Shown here one piece after another: positions 1 to 6,013 of a DNA stretch of 6,925 bases. The notes under the pieces were generated by a model, which saw only the letters and a program-made list of their open reading frames with translations, did no database searches and was not told the origin of the DNA. Source of the DNA: Elusimicrobiota bacterium. GTDB taxonomy: Bacteria; Elusimicrobiota; Elusimicrobia; UBA1565; UBA9628. Made by a program: the position numbers and the translations under genes. Positions within the stretch are counted from its first letter, which is position 1, and each line of letters opens with the position of its first letter. The stretch lies in NCBI GenBank assembly GCA_028871595.1, contig JAGWMT010000169.1:1-6925 (forward strand), in the 5' to 3' direction.

Positions 1-1
1 G

Positions 2-2476
2 ACTCTCCAGACGCGCGCGGACCAGGCCCGGCGCCAGGCGCTCGCTTCCTGGCTGGCGCGCGACGGCGGCGCGGAGGACCATCTCCTCAAGGACAAGGCG
101 CTGGACGCGTACGTGAGCGCGCTGGACGCCTTCGACGCGGAGATGGAAAAAGCCCTGTCCACGAAGGAAGCCGCCTCCGACGCGGGCTGGGCGCGCTCGC
201 TCGACGCGCTGTACGGCGTGCGCGACAGCTTGGCCCGCCGCCGCGACCGTCTCCAATACGGGCGCGGCCTGCTGACCATCGACGCGGCGATCACCTTGGA
301 CGAGAGCCGCCTGCGGGCGCTGAGCTTCGCCAACGACGAATCGCGCGAGGTCGGCCCGGCCAGCGAGTCTTTGGCCTTCCTCCGGAACCTGCGCACCAAG
401 TGGACGGGCAAGCCCGACTCGATTCCCGCGTTGGTGGCGCTGCGCGGCAAGGACGGCGACTCGGACTGGGCGACCGTCGAGGACCTGGCCAAGGCGAAGC
501 TGGCCGGCCGCGTGGCGGTGATCGGCGGGAAACGCTTCCTGCGGCCCGCCGACGTGCCCGACCTGTCCCCCAAGGACGCCGGCGCGGCGCTGGCGCAGGG
601 CTGGCGCGAGGTGATCGAAGGGGAGGACGCCGCGCGCGAACGCCTGAACCAGGCGCGGGAGCGGCGCGCGGACGCGGCCCGCGAGGCGGCTCTGACCGCC
701 ACTTTGAAGACGGCCGAGGTCGCGCTCACGGCGGGCGCCGCGGGCGGCGACGGGCCGGTGCGCACCACCACCTTGGCCGATCTGCGCGAGCGGGAGGCGT
801 CCGGACGAGTCCTGTGGTTCGAGGCGACGCCCGACCCCCGCACCGGCCTGCGCCGGGCGGTGCCGGCGGTCGCCGCGCGCTGGCGGGATCCGGCGGACCT
901 GGTGCTCCTGGTCCTGGATTCCGGCGACACCCCGGCGCCCGGCTTCTATCCGACGCTTGAGTCCCTCTTGGCCTCCCCCGACGCGCGGCGCTTCTCCCGA
1001 GGCCGGCTGGGCGCGGCGGGCCTTTCCGCCTTGGAGCGCGAGGCGTCCGCGGAAGCGCTGGCGGCGCGGCGCGAGGGCTGGCTGAAGCTGAAGCTGAACG
1101 CCTGGGGTTTCGCGCTGGACCCTTCCGGCGCGGTCGCCGCCGTGTACCTGAGCGAGGACGAACTGCGTTCGGCGTCCTCCGCGGCGGCGGACCCGAAGGA
1201 TCCGGGGCATTCGTGGACATATCTGCGCGCCGACGCGGTGTCCCTGGGCCTGACCGACGACGGGACCTTGACCGCGGTGCGCGCCGGCAACCGCACCATC
1301 GCCTTGGGCGACGGCACGCCGACGCGCTGGATCTCCCAGGCGCCGCTGGCCATGGAAACGGACTCGCGGGGCCGGGTCACGCGGTTGTTCCTGGACCGCA
1401 AGGAGTTGGACCGCGTCGCCATGGGCTGGAGCCTGGAGGATTCGCAAGGCCGGACCTGGCAGGGCGGCGACGCCCTGCCCCCGCTGCTGCGCGCGCGCCG
1501 CTGGACCGATCCGTCCACGGGCCTGACCGTCGCGCTGGGACGGGACCTTCTGGCCGCGCGCCGCGACGCGGCGAAAAGCGGCGCGAAGGGCGCCGGGCGC
1601 TGGGGCTACATGCCCGCGCAGTGGCCGGGGCTGATCACGGAGATCCCGCGCGGGATCGTGTCCACGCCGATCGAGATCGTCACCGGGCGCGACCCCAATC
1701 AACAGGGCTACCTGGGGCGCGTCAACGCGCGCCGCGGCGAGGGCGGCGCGACGGTCGCGCGCGGCGCGCTGGGCAGCGTCCTGCGCTCGATCGACCTGTT
1801 CGGGCTGATGAACGATCCCGTGGACCGCTACTTCGACCCCAGCCAGTATCCCGACGCCGTGCGCCGCGACGCGCCGCTTCTGCCGGGCGCGTCCGCCGGC
1901 GACGCGGGCCTGCGCACGACGGACGGCAAGAAGGACGTCTTCTACGGCGTGGGCTCTTTCACGCGCGAGGCGGGATGGGCGGAGCAGGACCTGGAGGCGT
2001 CGCGCGCGGAGATCCTGGCCGCGTTCCGGGGCGGGGTGCGGCGCGAGTCGTCCGAGACCGTGCGCGGCCGCGCGGGAGACTACGCCGACAGCACGGTGGG
2101 GCTGAACGTGGGCCGCGGCGCGGCGCTGGCCGCCATCGACGAGCTGGGGGCGCGGCTGGACGCGGGCGGCTCCGGCCGCATCAGCGATTCCCCCCGCCGC
2201 GGCGCGGTGGACCGGATGGACACGGTCGTGCAGATCGTCGCGGGCGCGGACACGCAGGACGCGCGCGTGGCGCTTTACGAGGCCGCGCTCAAGCATCTCC
2301 AGGACGCGCCGCCGCCCGACGCCTCCGACGCCGAGATCGCCGACGCCCGCGCGGCCCTGTCCTCCGCGCTGGCGGCGCGGCGCGCCGCCAACGCCGCGCT
2401 GGCCGCGGCCAAGCCGTCTCCCAGCCTGCCGGGCTATCCGTCCTTGCCCCTGCTGTACGCTTCCTTGGCCCGTTAG
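2..2476 (+). CDS. Large uncharacterised protein, C-terminal part (5' end outside window)
   Basis: I do not recognise this protein. The frame is open from the first in-window codon at position 2, with a charged, Ala-rich helical sequence. The GTG at 113 is therefore probably internal, and the real start lies off the left edge. About 824 codons are visible, ending in TAG at 2474-2476. The first third (to about 740) is rich in Ala, Arg, Glu and Leu and probably helical or coiled coil. The middle (about 800-1530) has short beta-like units of the form D-x-x-G-x-V followed by a hydrophobic Y/F-L and an E-L; two such 21-residue units lie at 1112-1174 and 1355-1417. A Trp/Pro/Gly-rich block follows at about 1600-1870, with WPGLITEIPRG and DPVDRYFDPSQYP. 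The tail is helical and ends in SLPLLYASLAR. No enzyme motif or membrane segment is visible. Third-position GC is very high, which supports real coding. A structural or surface-associated giant protein is possible, but that is inference only. Confidence 0.8.
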   Translation, partial: TLQTRADQARRQALASWLARDGGAEDHLLKDKALDAYVSALDAFDAEMEKALSTKEAASDAGWARSLDALYGVRDSLARRRDRLQYGRGLLTIDAAITLDESRLRALSFANDESREVGPASESLAFLRNLRTKWTGKPDSIPALVALRGKDGDSDWATVEDLAKAKLAGRVAVIGGKRFLRPADVPDLSPKDAGAALAQGWREVIEGEDAARERLNQARERRADAAREAALTATLKTAEVALTAGAAGGDGPVRTTTLADLREREASGRVLWFEATPDPRTGLRRAVPAVAARWRDPADLVLLVLDSGDTPAPGFYPTLESLLASPDARRFSRGRLGAAGLSALEREASAEALAARREGWLKLKLNAWGFALDPSGAVAAVYLSEDELRSASSAAADPKDPGHSWTYLRADAVSLGLTDDGTLTAVRAGNRTIALGDGTPTRWISQAPLAMETDSRGRVTRLFLDRKELDRVAMGWSLEDSQGRTWQGGDALPPLLRARRWTDPSTGLTVALGRDLLAARRDAAKSGAKGAGRWGYMPAQWPGLITEIPRGIVSTPIEIVTGRDPNQQGYLGRVNARRGEGGATVARGALGSVLRSIDLFGLMNDPVDRYFDPSQYPDAVRRDAPLLPGASAGDAGLRTTDGKKDVFYGVGSFTREAGWAEQDLEASRAEILAAFRGGVRRESSETVRGRAGDYADSTVGLNVGRGAALAAIDELGARLDAGGSGRISDSPRRGAVDRMDTVVQIVAGADTQDARVALYEAALKHLQDAPPPDASDAEIADARAALSSALAARRAANAALAAAKPSPSLPGYPSLPLLYASLAR

Positions 2477-2495
2477 AGGGACGCGCCGGGGGAAT

Positions 2496-2504
2496 TGGTA
2501 TCAT
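2496..2504 (+). promoter_or_regulatory. Extended -10 promoter element for dinG, probably leaderless
   Basis: TGGTATCAT reads as an extended -10 (TGn followed by TATCAT, 5 of 6 matches to TATAAT). It lies in the 34-nt gap after the preceding gene. A start site about 7 nt downstream of the hexamer falls on the GTG start codon at 2511. The purine run GGGGGAA at 2487-2493 is about 17 nt from the start, too far for a normal Shine-Dalgarno. No good -35 box is seen near 2476-2481, which an extended -10 can tolerate. Leaderless initiation is an inference from the spacing. Confidence 0.5.
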
Positions 2505-2510
2505 CCCCGC

Positions 2511-4427
2511 GTGGCGAACGACGATGTCTTCGGCCCCGGCGGCGCCCTCGCCCGCGTGCTGACCGGCTGGGAGCCGCGCGCTCCTCAGGCGGAGATGGCG
2601 CAGGCCGTGGCGACGGCGTTGGAGCACGAGGGCTGCCTGGTGGTGGAGGCGGGCACCGGCGTCGGGAAGTCCCTCGGCTACCTGATCCCCGCGGCGTTGT
2701 GGGCGGTGCGCAACGCGCGGCGCGTGCTGGTCTCCACCCACACGCGCGCGCTCCAGGAGCAGTTGATCAACGGGGACCTGCCCGTGGTGGCCAAGGTCCT
2801 GGCGGAGAAAGGGCTGCCCCTTAAGTACGCCATGCTGATGGGCGCGGACAATTACCTCTGCGTGCAGCGCCTGGCGCGCCTGCGCTTGCAGCCGGGTCTA
2901 GTGTCCGACGAGGCGCAACGGACCTTGGACGTCCTCGACGAGTGGGCGAAGACGGCGCAGACCGGCCACCGGGCGGCCTTGCCCGCGGCCGTGCCGCAGA
3001 ACCTATGGGACCGGCTGGCGCGCGACACGGACATCTGCTTCGGCCCGGCGGGGCCGTCCTGGGAGCGCTGCCTCTGGCGCAAGGACCGCGAGCGCGCGGA
3101 CAAGGCGTCGGTGGTGGTGGTCAACCACGCCTTGCTGCTCTCCGGCGCGCGGCTTCCCCCCTACGACGCGCTGATCCTGGATGAGGCGCATAATTTGGAA
3201 GAGGCCGCGGTCTCGCGCTACGGCTGCGAGGTCTCCACGGGACGCGTCGTGACCCTGTGCGACGAGGCGCGCATGACCGGCAAACTGGCCGGCGACGAGC
3301 TCCTGGAGCGCGCGGCCGACGACGCCGAGCGCGAGGGCGCGCGCTTCCTGCGCGGGCTGGCCGAGGCGCACGAACTGCGCGGCGTTGAAGAGGAATCCTC
3401 CGGCCGCCTGTTGGGCCGGATCACGGACGAGGCGCCGCGCGCCTTGCTGGCGCTGGAGGCCGCGCTGGCCTCCGCGGTGGCGCGTCACGAGGGCCGCGCC
3501 TGGGAGGCCGACCTGCGCTCCCTGCACGGACGGGCCGCGCAGCTGGGCCACGACCTGTCCGAAATATTGAAGCCGTCGCCGTCCACCGCGCGCTGGGTGG
3601 CCTGGCCGCGCACGGGGCCGGAGCTGCGCGCGGCGCCGCTGGACGTGGGCCGCCGACTGGCCGAGGGCCTGTTCTCGCGCGGGGTCCCGGCCATCCTCAC
3701 CTCGGCGACCTTGGCCTCGGGCGACGGGCTGGCGGGCTTCAAGAAGCGCATCGGCCTGCCGGACGCCGCCGAGCTGGCGCTGGAGTCGCCGTACGATTAC
3801 GCGTCCCAGGCCGCGCTGTGGTGCGTGCCGGGACTGCCAGACGCGTCGGACGAGGAGGCGCACGCCGCGGAGATCGCGAAGGCCTGCGCGGACGTGGTGG
3901 GGGTGGTTCCGGGCGGGGTCTTCCTGCTGTTCTCGAGCTGGCGCATGCTCAAGAAAGTTCACGCCATCCTTCGTAAAAAAATAAAGAACCGCCCGGTGTG
4001 GGCCCAGGGCGCTTCCGGCCACGAGGCGTTGTTGGAGCAGTTCGAGGCGGCGGGCGACGCGGTGCTGCTGGGAGTGGACACGTTCTGGCAGGGCGTGGAC
4101 GTTCCCGGCCCGGCGCTCTCCTGCGTGGTGCTCACCAAGCTGCCGTTCGCCAACGTGAGTTCGCCTCTCGAAGAGGCCCGTCGGCGCTGGTTGGAAGACG
4201 ACGAAAAGGACTACTTCAAGGACTGGTCCCTGCCGAAGGCCGTGATGAAATTCCGCCAGGGTTTCGGCCGCCTCATCCGCTCGGGCACGGACCGCGGCGC
4301 GGTGGTGTGCCTGGACGCGCGCCTGCTCAAGCGCGGCTACGGCAAGTCGTTCCTCAAGGCGCTTCCCCCCTGCCGCCGCGTCGAGAGCCTGGCGGAGCTG
4401 GCCGCGTTCTTTCAGTCCGCCAAGTAG
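2511..4427 (+). CDS. dinG: DinG/YoaA-type ATP-dependent DNA helicase (XPD-like superfamily 2)
   Basis: Predicted 5'-3' DNA helicase of the XPD/DinG family, 638 aa, a usual length for YoaA/DinG proteins. Its relatives unwind forked or R-loop DNA during repair or replication stress. Visible motifs: Walker A AGTGVGKS (residues 47-54), motif Ia VLVSTHTRALQEQ (72-84), DEAH box at 224-227, SATL (398-401), the DTFWQGVDVPG block (523-533) and motif VI QGFGRLIR (583-590). The iron-sulfur region is unusual. Cys117 (in NYLC), Cys176 (DIC) and Cys187 (RCLWRK) match three of the four cluster ligands. The position expected to hold the fourth, between Cys176 and Cys187 in the family spacing C-x4-C-x5-C, is Gly181 (codon GGG, 3051-3053). 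GTG at 2511 is chosen because the N-terminus VFGPGGALARVL matches the usual family start and no in-frame start lies just upstream. The 3' end overlaps the convergent DUF962 gene by 16 nt. dinG versus yoaA naming cannot be settled from sequence alone. Confidence 0.93.
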   Translation: MANDDVFGPGGALARVLTGWEPRAPQAEMAQAVATALEHEGCLVVEAGTGVGKSLGYLIPAALWAVRNARRVLVSTHTRALQEQLINGDLPVVAKVLAEKGLPLKYAMLMGADNYLCVQRLARLRLQPGLVSDEAQRTLDVLDEWAKTAQTGHRAALPAAVPQNLWDRLARDTDICFGPAGPSWERCLWRKDRERADKASVVVVNHALLLSGARLPPYDALILDEAHNLEEAAVSRYGCEVSTGRVVTLCDEARMTGKLAGDELLERAADDAEREGARFLRGLAEAHELRGVEEESSGRLLGRITDEAPRALLALEAALASAVARHEGRAWEADLRSLHGRAAQLGHDLSEILKPSPSTARWVAWPRTGPELRAAPLDVGRRLAEGLFSRGVPAILTSATLASGDGLAGFKKRIGLPDAAELALESPYDYASQAALWCVPGLPDASDEEAHAAEIAKACADVVGVVPGGVFLLFSSWRMLKKVHAILRKKIKNRPVWAQGASGHEALLEQFEAAGDAVLLGVDTFWQGVDVPGPALSCVVLTKLPFANVSSPLEEARRRWLEDDEKDYFKDWSLPKAVMKFRQGFGRLIRSGTDRGAVVCLDARLLKRGYGKSFLKALPPCRRVESLAELAAFFQSAK

Positions 4428-4762
4428 CGGCGGATGTCCTTCATCCGCAGGAGGAGCTCGGCGTCCAGCTCCGACGTCCAGATCAGCGCGTACATCCGGA
4501 AGTCCGCGCGGAAAGACAGCAACGGATATTGGAACGTCGCGGGGCTGTTCTTCTCAAAGAAGTAATGCCCGACCCACGCGAAGCCGTAGCCGGCGAACGG
4601 CGCCGCAATGAGCAGACGCGGCGCGCGCAGCGCGGCGGCCAGGGCGATCAGGACCAGGGCCGCGGTGGTCCCGCCGAAATGCAGGGCGCGGTTCGTCCGG
4701 TTGAGGTGCTGGGACAAATAGAACGGCCAGAACTCGTCGAGAGTCGAGAACTGGCCGTTCAT
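4412..4762 (-). CDS. DUF962 / Mpo1-like small membrane protein
   Basis: A 116-residue protein that fits the DUF962 (YGL010W/Mpo1-like) family. The N-terminal block DEFWPFYLSQH is followed by NRTNRALHFGGT, and then the second signature GHYFFEKNSPATFQYPLLS. The conserved His residues are His19, His28 and His66. Two hydrophobic stretches (about 33-46 and 49-65) suggest a membrane-embedded hairpin. In yeast, Mpo1 is an Fe(II)-dependent dioxygenase that alpha-oxidises 2-hydroxy fatty acids; the bacterial role is not established, so a lipid-related activity is inference. The usual ENRPA motif reads EKNSPA here. The ATG at 4762 is favoured because the family motif begins within ten residues of it. 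No Shine-Dalgarno is visible: the 12 nt before the ATG read AATCTAATAACC and directly follow the tRNA-Ser 3' end. The gene is convergent with dinG and its stop lies inside the dinG 3' end. Confidence 0.85.
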   Translation of the reverse strand: MNGQFSTLDEFWPFYLSQHLNRTNRALHFGGTTAALVLIALAAALRAPRLLIAAPFAGYGFAWVGHYFFEKNSPATFQYPLLSFRADFRMYALIWTSELDAELLLRMKDIRRYLAD

Positions 4763-4774
4763 GGTTATTAGATT

Positions 4775-4864
4775 CGGAGAGGGAGGGATTCGAACCCTCG
4801 GTACAGCTTTACGCCGTACAACGGTTTAGCAAACCGTCGGTTTCAGCCGCTCACCCACCTCTCC
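4775..4864 (-). tRNA. tRNA-Ser (anticodon GCT)
   Basis: The 90-nt reverse-strand sequence folds as a class II tRNA. The acceptor stem GGAGAGG/CCTCTCC has discriminator G at 4775. The D arm begins GGTGAGCGGCTGAA. The anticodon arm is ACGGT/ACCGT around loop TTGCTAA, with anticodon GCT at 4828-4830. The long variable arm has a 7-bp stem (one G-U) closed by GTAAA, which is typical of tRNA-Ser. The T arm is GAGGG/CCCTC with loop TTCGAAT. It decodes AGC and AGT. CCA is not encoded: AAT follows the discriminator. The DUF962 gene starts 12 nt downstream, so the tRNA is likely cut from a shared transcript. Confidence 0.97.
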
Positions 4865-4874
4865 AGAAATTGGG

Positions 4875-5016
4875 AAACCGCTTGTAGAAGTCTATACTTT
4901 TTCCGGGCGCAAAGGTAGCCCGAAGCGTTTTTCTCGATGAGGAAAGCGGTTTGTCGAACCGTCGGCTTTTGCGCTCCGCCGAGCGATATTTCGAGGAGAA
5001 GGCCTTCCGAGCGCAA
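4875..5016. repeat. Cluster of inverted repeats upstream of tRNA-Ser
   Basis: Several exact dyads are packed here. AAACCGCTT (4875-4883) pairs with AAGCGGTTT (4944-4952). CGGGC (4904-4908) pairs with GCCCG (4918-4922). CGGTT (4947-4951) pairs with AACCG (4957-4961). TTGCGCTC (4969-4976) pairs with GAGCGCAA (5009-5016). GAAGGCCTTC (4998-5007) is a perfect 10-bp palindrome. Local base composition is lower in GC than the neighbouring genes (about 53% by hand count over 4981-5040). The segment could be a structured leader, a protein-binding region or an eroded element; I do not recognise an RNA family. Confidence 0.45.
4891..4896 (-). promoter_or_regulatory. Possible -10 box for the tRNA-Ser transcript
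   Basis: The reverse strand reads TATAGA (4 of 6 matches to TATAAT). It would start transcription near 4884, giving a roughly 20-nt leader before the tRNA 5' end at 4864. This is the best placed hexamer in an otherwise GC-rich surround. The corresponding -35 position (reverse strand GCTACC, 4914-4919) is a poor match, so the call is tentative. Confidence 0.3.
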
Positions 5017-5041
5017 CACTTAGCAAAAGTCGATTCCGGGC

Positions 5042-5068
5042 AAAGTGACCACTTTTGTGACCACTTTT
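5042..5068. repeat. Tandem 12-bp direct repeat GTGACCACTTTT x2, operator-like
   Basis: GTGACCACTTTT occurs twice head to tail at 5045-5056 and 5057-5068 with no spacer or mismatch. The first copy also forms a perfect dyad with its left flank, AAAGTG-AC-CACTTT (5042-5055). The 12-bp pitch is close to one helical turn, as expected for adjacent protein-binding sites. It lies about 75 bp upstream of the phosphoesterase start, so it may be an operator or recombinase arm site. No matching copy is seen elsewhere in the window. Confidence 0.6.
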
Positions 5069-5096
5069 GATCGGCTCGAGGACCTGGACCCTTGAA

Positions 5097-5132
5097 GGCT
5101 GTCAGAAAACCATATACATATTTCTGACGGCC
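5097..5132. promoter_or_regulatory. 12-bp inverted repeat just upstream of the phosphoesterase gene
   Basis: GGCTGTCAGAAA (5097-5108) and TTTCTGACGGCC (5121-5132) are complementary over 12 positions with a single G-U, around a 12-nt AT-rich centre. The arm ends 11 nt before the ATG at 5144. A weak promoter can be drawn through it: TTGAAG at 5092-5097 and TATACA at 5113-5118, spaced 15 bp. In that case a protein bound to the dyad would cover the -10. As RNA it would be a stable hairpin near the start codon. No T-tract follows, so it is not a typical terminator. Operator function is inference. Confidence 0.5.
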
Positions 5133-5143
5133 GGACTTCCCCC

Positions 5144-5713
5144 ATGGCTAAGGTATTCTTCACGAGCGACACGCATTTCAATCACGCCAACGTGATCAAG
5201 TACTGCGCGCGTCCATTCTTGTCTCTCGACGAGATGAACCGCGAGATGATCGCGCGGTGGAACGCCGTCGTCGGCCCCCAGGACATGGTCTATCACCTGG
5301 GTGACTTCGCCATGGGGAAGGCTTCCGAGTGGCCGGGCTTTCTGCAACAGCTCAACGGCGCCAAGAAGATCCTGATCCGCGGCAATCACGACCGCAGCGC
5401 CAAACAGATGCTGGAAGGCGGCTTCAACGAGGTCCACGAGAAGCTGGAGTGGAATGGTTGGCTGCTTCAGCATCATCCGATCGCCACGAATCGGAAGCTG
5501 CTCTGCGGGCATATCCACGAGAAGTGGACGCGCATCGGTTGGGTCATCAACGTCGGCGTGGATGTCTGGGGTTTCACCCCCCGGACCATCGAGGAACTGG
5601 AGAAGGCGCCGGAGTCCCCGCGGGAGTTCAAGTGCCGCTATTGCGGCGCGCTGCTCAAGCACCTCGGAGATAATTCGGGGCATCGCGACGCGAAGTGCGT
5701 GAAGGTGCGGTAG
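5144..5713 (+). CDS. Calcineurin-like metallophosphoesterase with C-terminal Cys/His cluster
   Basis: A 189-residue predicted metal-dependent phosphoesterase of the short bacterial COG4186-like group. The metal-binding motifs are in order: SDTHFNH (Asp9, His11), GDFAMG (Asp54), GNHD (Asn81, His82), the HH pair at 110-111, and GHIH (His123, His125). All the usual two-metal ligands are therefore present and the enzyme should be active; the substrate is unknown. Residues 1-155 make up the catalytic domain. The last 30 residues carry an additional possible zinc site, Cys164-x2-Cys167-x12-His180-x4-Cys185, in the sequence CRYCGALLKH...GHRDAKC. The ATG at 5144 is set by the family N-terminus (AKVFFTSDTHF); no clear Shine-Dalgarno precedes it. 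GC is about 61% by hand count over 5161-5400, lower than the dinG region. The gene stands alone, with a hairpin upstream and another downstream. Confidence 0.9.
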   Translation: MAKVFFTSDTHFNHANVIKYCARPFLSLDEMNREMIARWNAVVGPQDMVYHLGDFAMGKASEWPGFLQQLNGAKKILIRGNHDRSAKQMLEGGFNEVHEKLEWNGWLLQHHPIATNRKLLCGHIHEKWTRIGWVINVGVDVWGFTPRTIEELEKAPESPREFKCRYCGALLKHLGDNSGHRDAKCVKVR

Positions 5714-5727
5714 GCGGAGCTACTTCC

Positions 5728-5747
5728 CTTGGGCCAACTCGCCCAAG
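5728..5747 (+). terminator. Hairpin after the phosphoesterase gene, possible terminator
   Basis: CTTGGGC (5728-5734) and GCCCAAG (5741-5747) form a perfect 7-bp stem with a 6-nt loop, 14 nt after the phosphoesterase stop. There is no T-tract directly after the stem, so it does not meet the classic intrinsic terminator pattern. It may still stop transcription or protect the 3' end. Confidence 0.4.
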
Positions 5748-5872
5748 AGCGTTGCGAGCAAACTCAATCGGTTTTTATCATTGGACCGAGGTTTCCTGGA
5801 ACACGGCGGCTGTGACACGCTGGACAGTTACAGTCATTCCGACGAGGCGTGCATACATGAGCAAGACCATGG

Positions 5873-6013
5873 ATGGAGCCGTCCTGTTGGGAGAAGCGGA
5901 ACCTCAAGATCAAGACGTTCCTGGGCACCTCCAAGAACGCCGTGATGACACAGATCCGGGTCGCGATGTGTTGCTACCAACTGCTGGCTTACGTGAAATA
6001 CCAGGCGCAGTGA
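5873..6013 (+). pseudogene. IS4-family transposase, C-terminal remnant
   Basis: In the frame beginning at 5873 the translation contains NLKIKTFLGTSKNAVMTQ followed by IRVAMCCYQLLAYVKYQAQ and a stop. This is the highly conserved block just after the catalytic Glu region of IS4-family DDE transposases, whose usual form is ELFFKWIKQNLKIKTFLG, then TSKNAVMTQIW. Upstream the match decays: the sequence reads EPSCWEKRNLK, and a stop lies in frame at 5858-5860. The C-terminus ends early relative to intact transposases. The N-terminal domain and the first two catalytic Asp residues are absent. It is therefore a short, immobile relic of an old insertion. An independent small gene starting at the ATG at 5873 is very unlikely. 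Confidence 0.8.

Noticed and set aside
1213..2562. Long open forward frame of 449 codons inside the large gene
   Set aside because: It is Arg/Gly/Pro-rich, as expected of an off-frame reading of GC-rich coding DNA, and overlaps a frame with better codon bias along its whole length.
3003..4022. Reverse-strand frame of 339 codons opposite dinG
   Set aside because: It is antisense to a helicase with all motifs intact; its composition is that of a shadow frame and it shows no family motif.
4904..4932. CGGGC/GCCCG hairpin followed by TTTTT as a forward-strand terminator
   Set aside because: The stem is 5 bp, five bases separate it from the T-run, and no forward transcript is expected to end here.
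4822..4965. Anticodon-arm copy as an attL/attR pair of an integrated element
   Set aside because: In att pairs the crossover core must be identical and the flanks may differ; here the stems match and the loop differs. No integrase gene is present.
4840..5025. Reverse-strand frame of about 57 codons from a GTG near 5024, ending inside the tRNA D arm
   Set aside because: It runs into the tRNA, has no Shine-Dalgarno or known motif, and frames of this length are common by chance.
5102..5683. Reverse-strand frame of 193 codons opposite the phosphoesterase
   Set aside because: It is fully antisense to a gene with all catalytic motifs and has no recognisable motif of its own.
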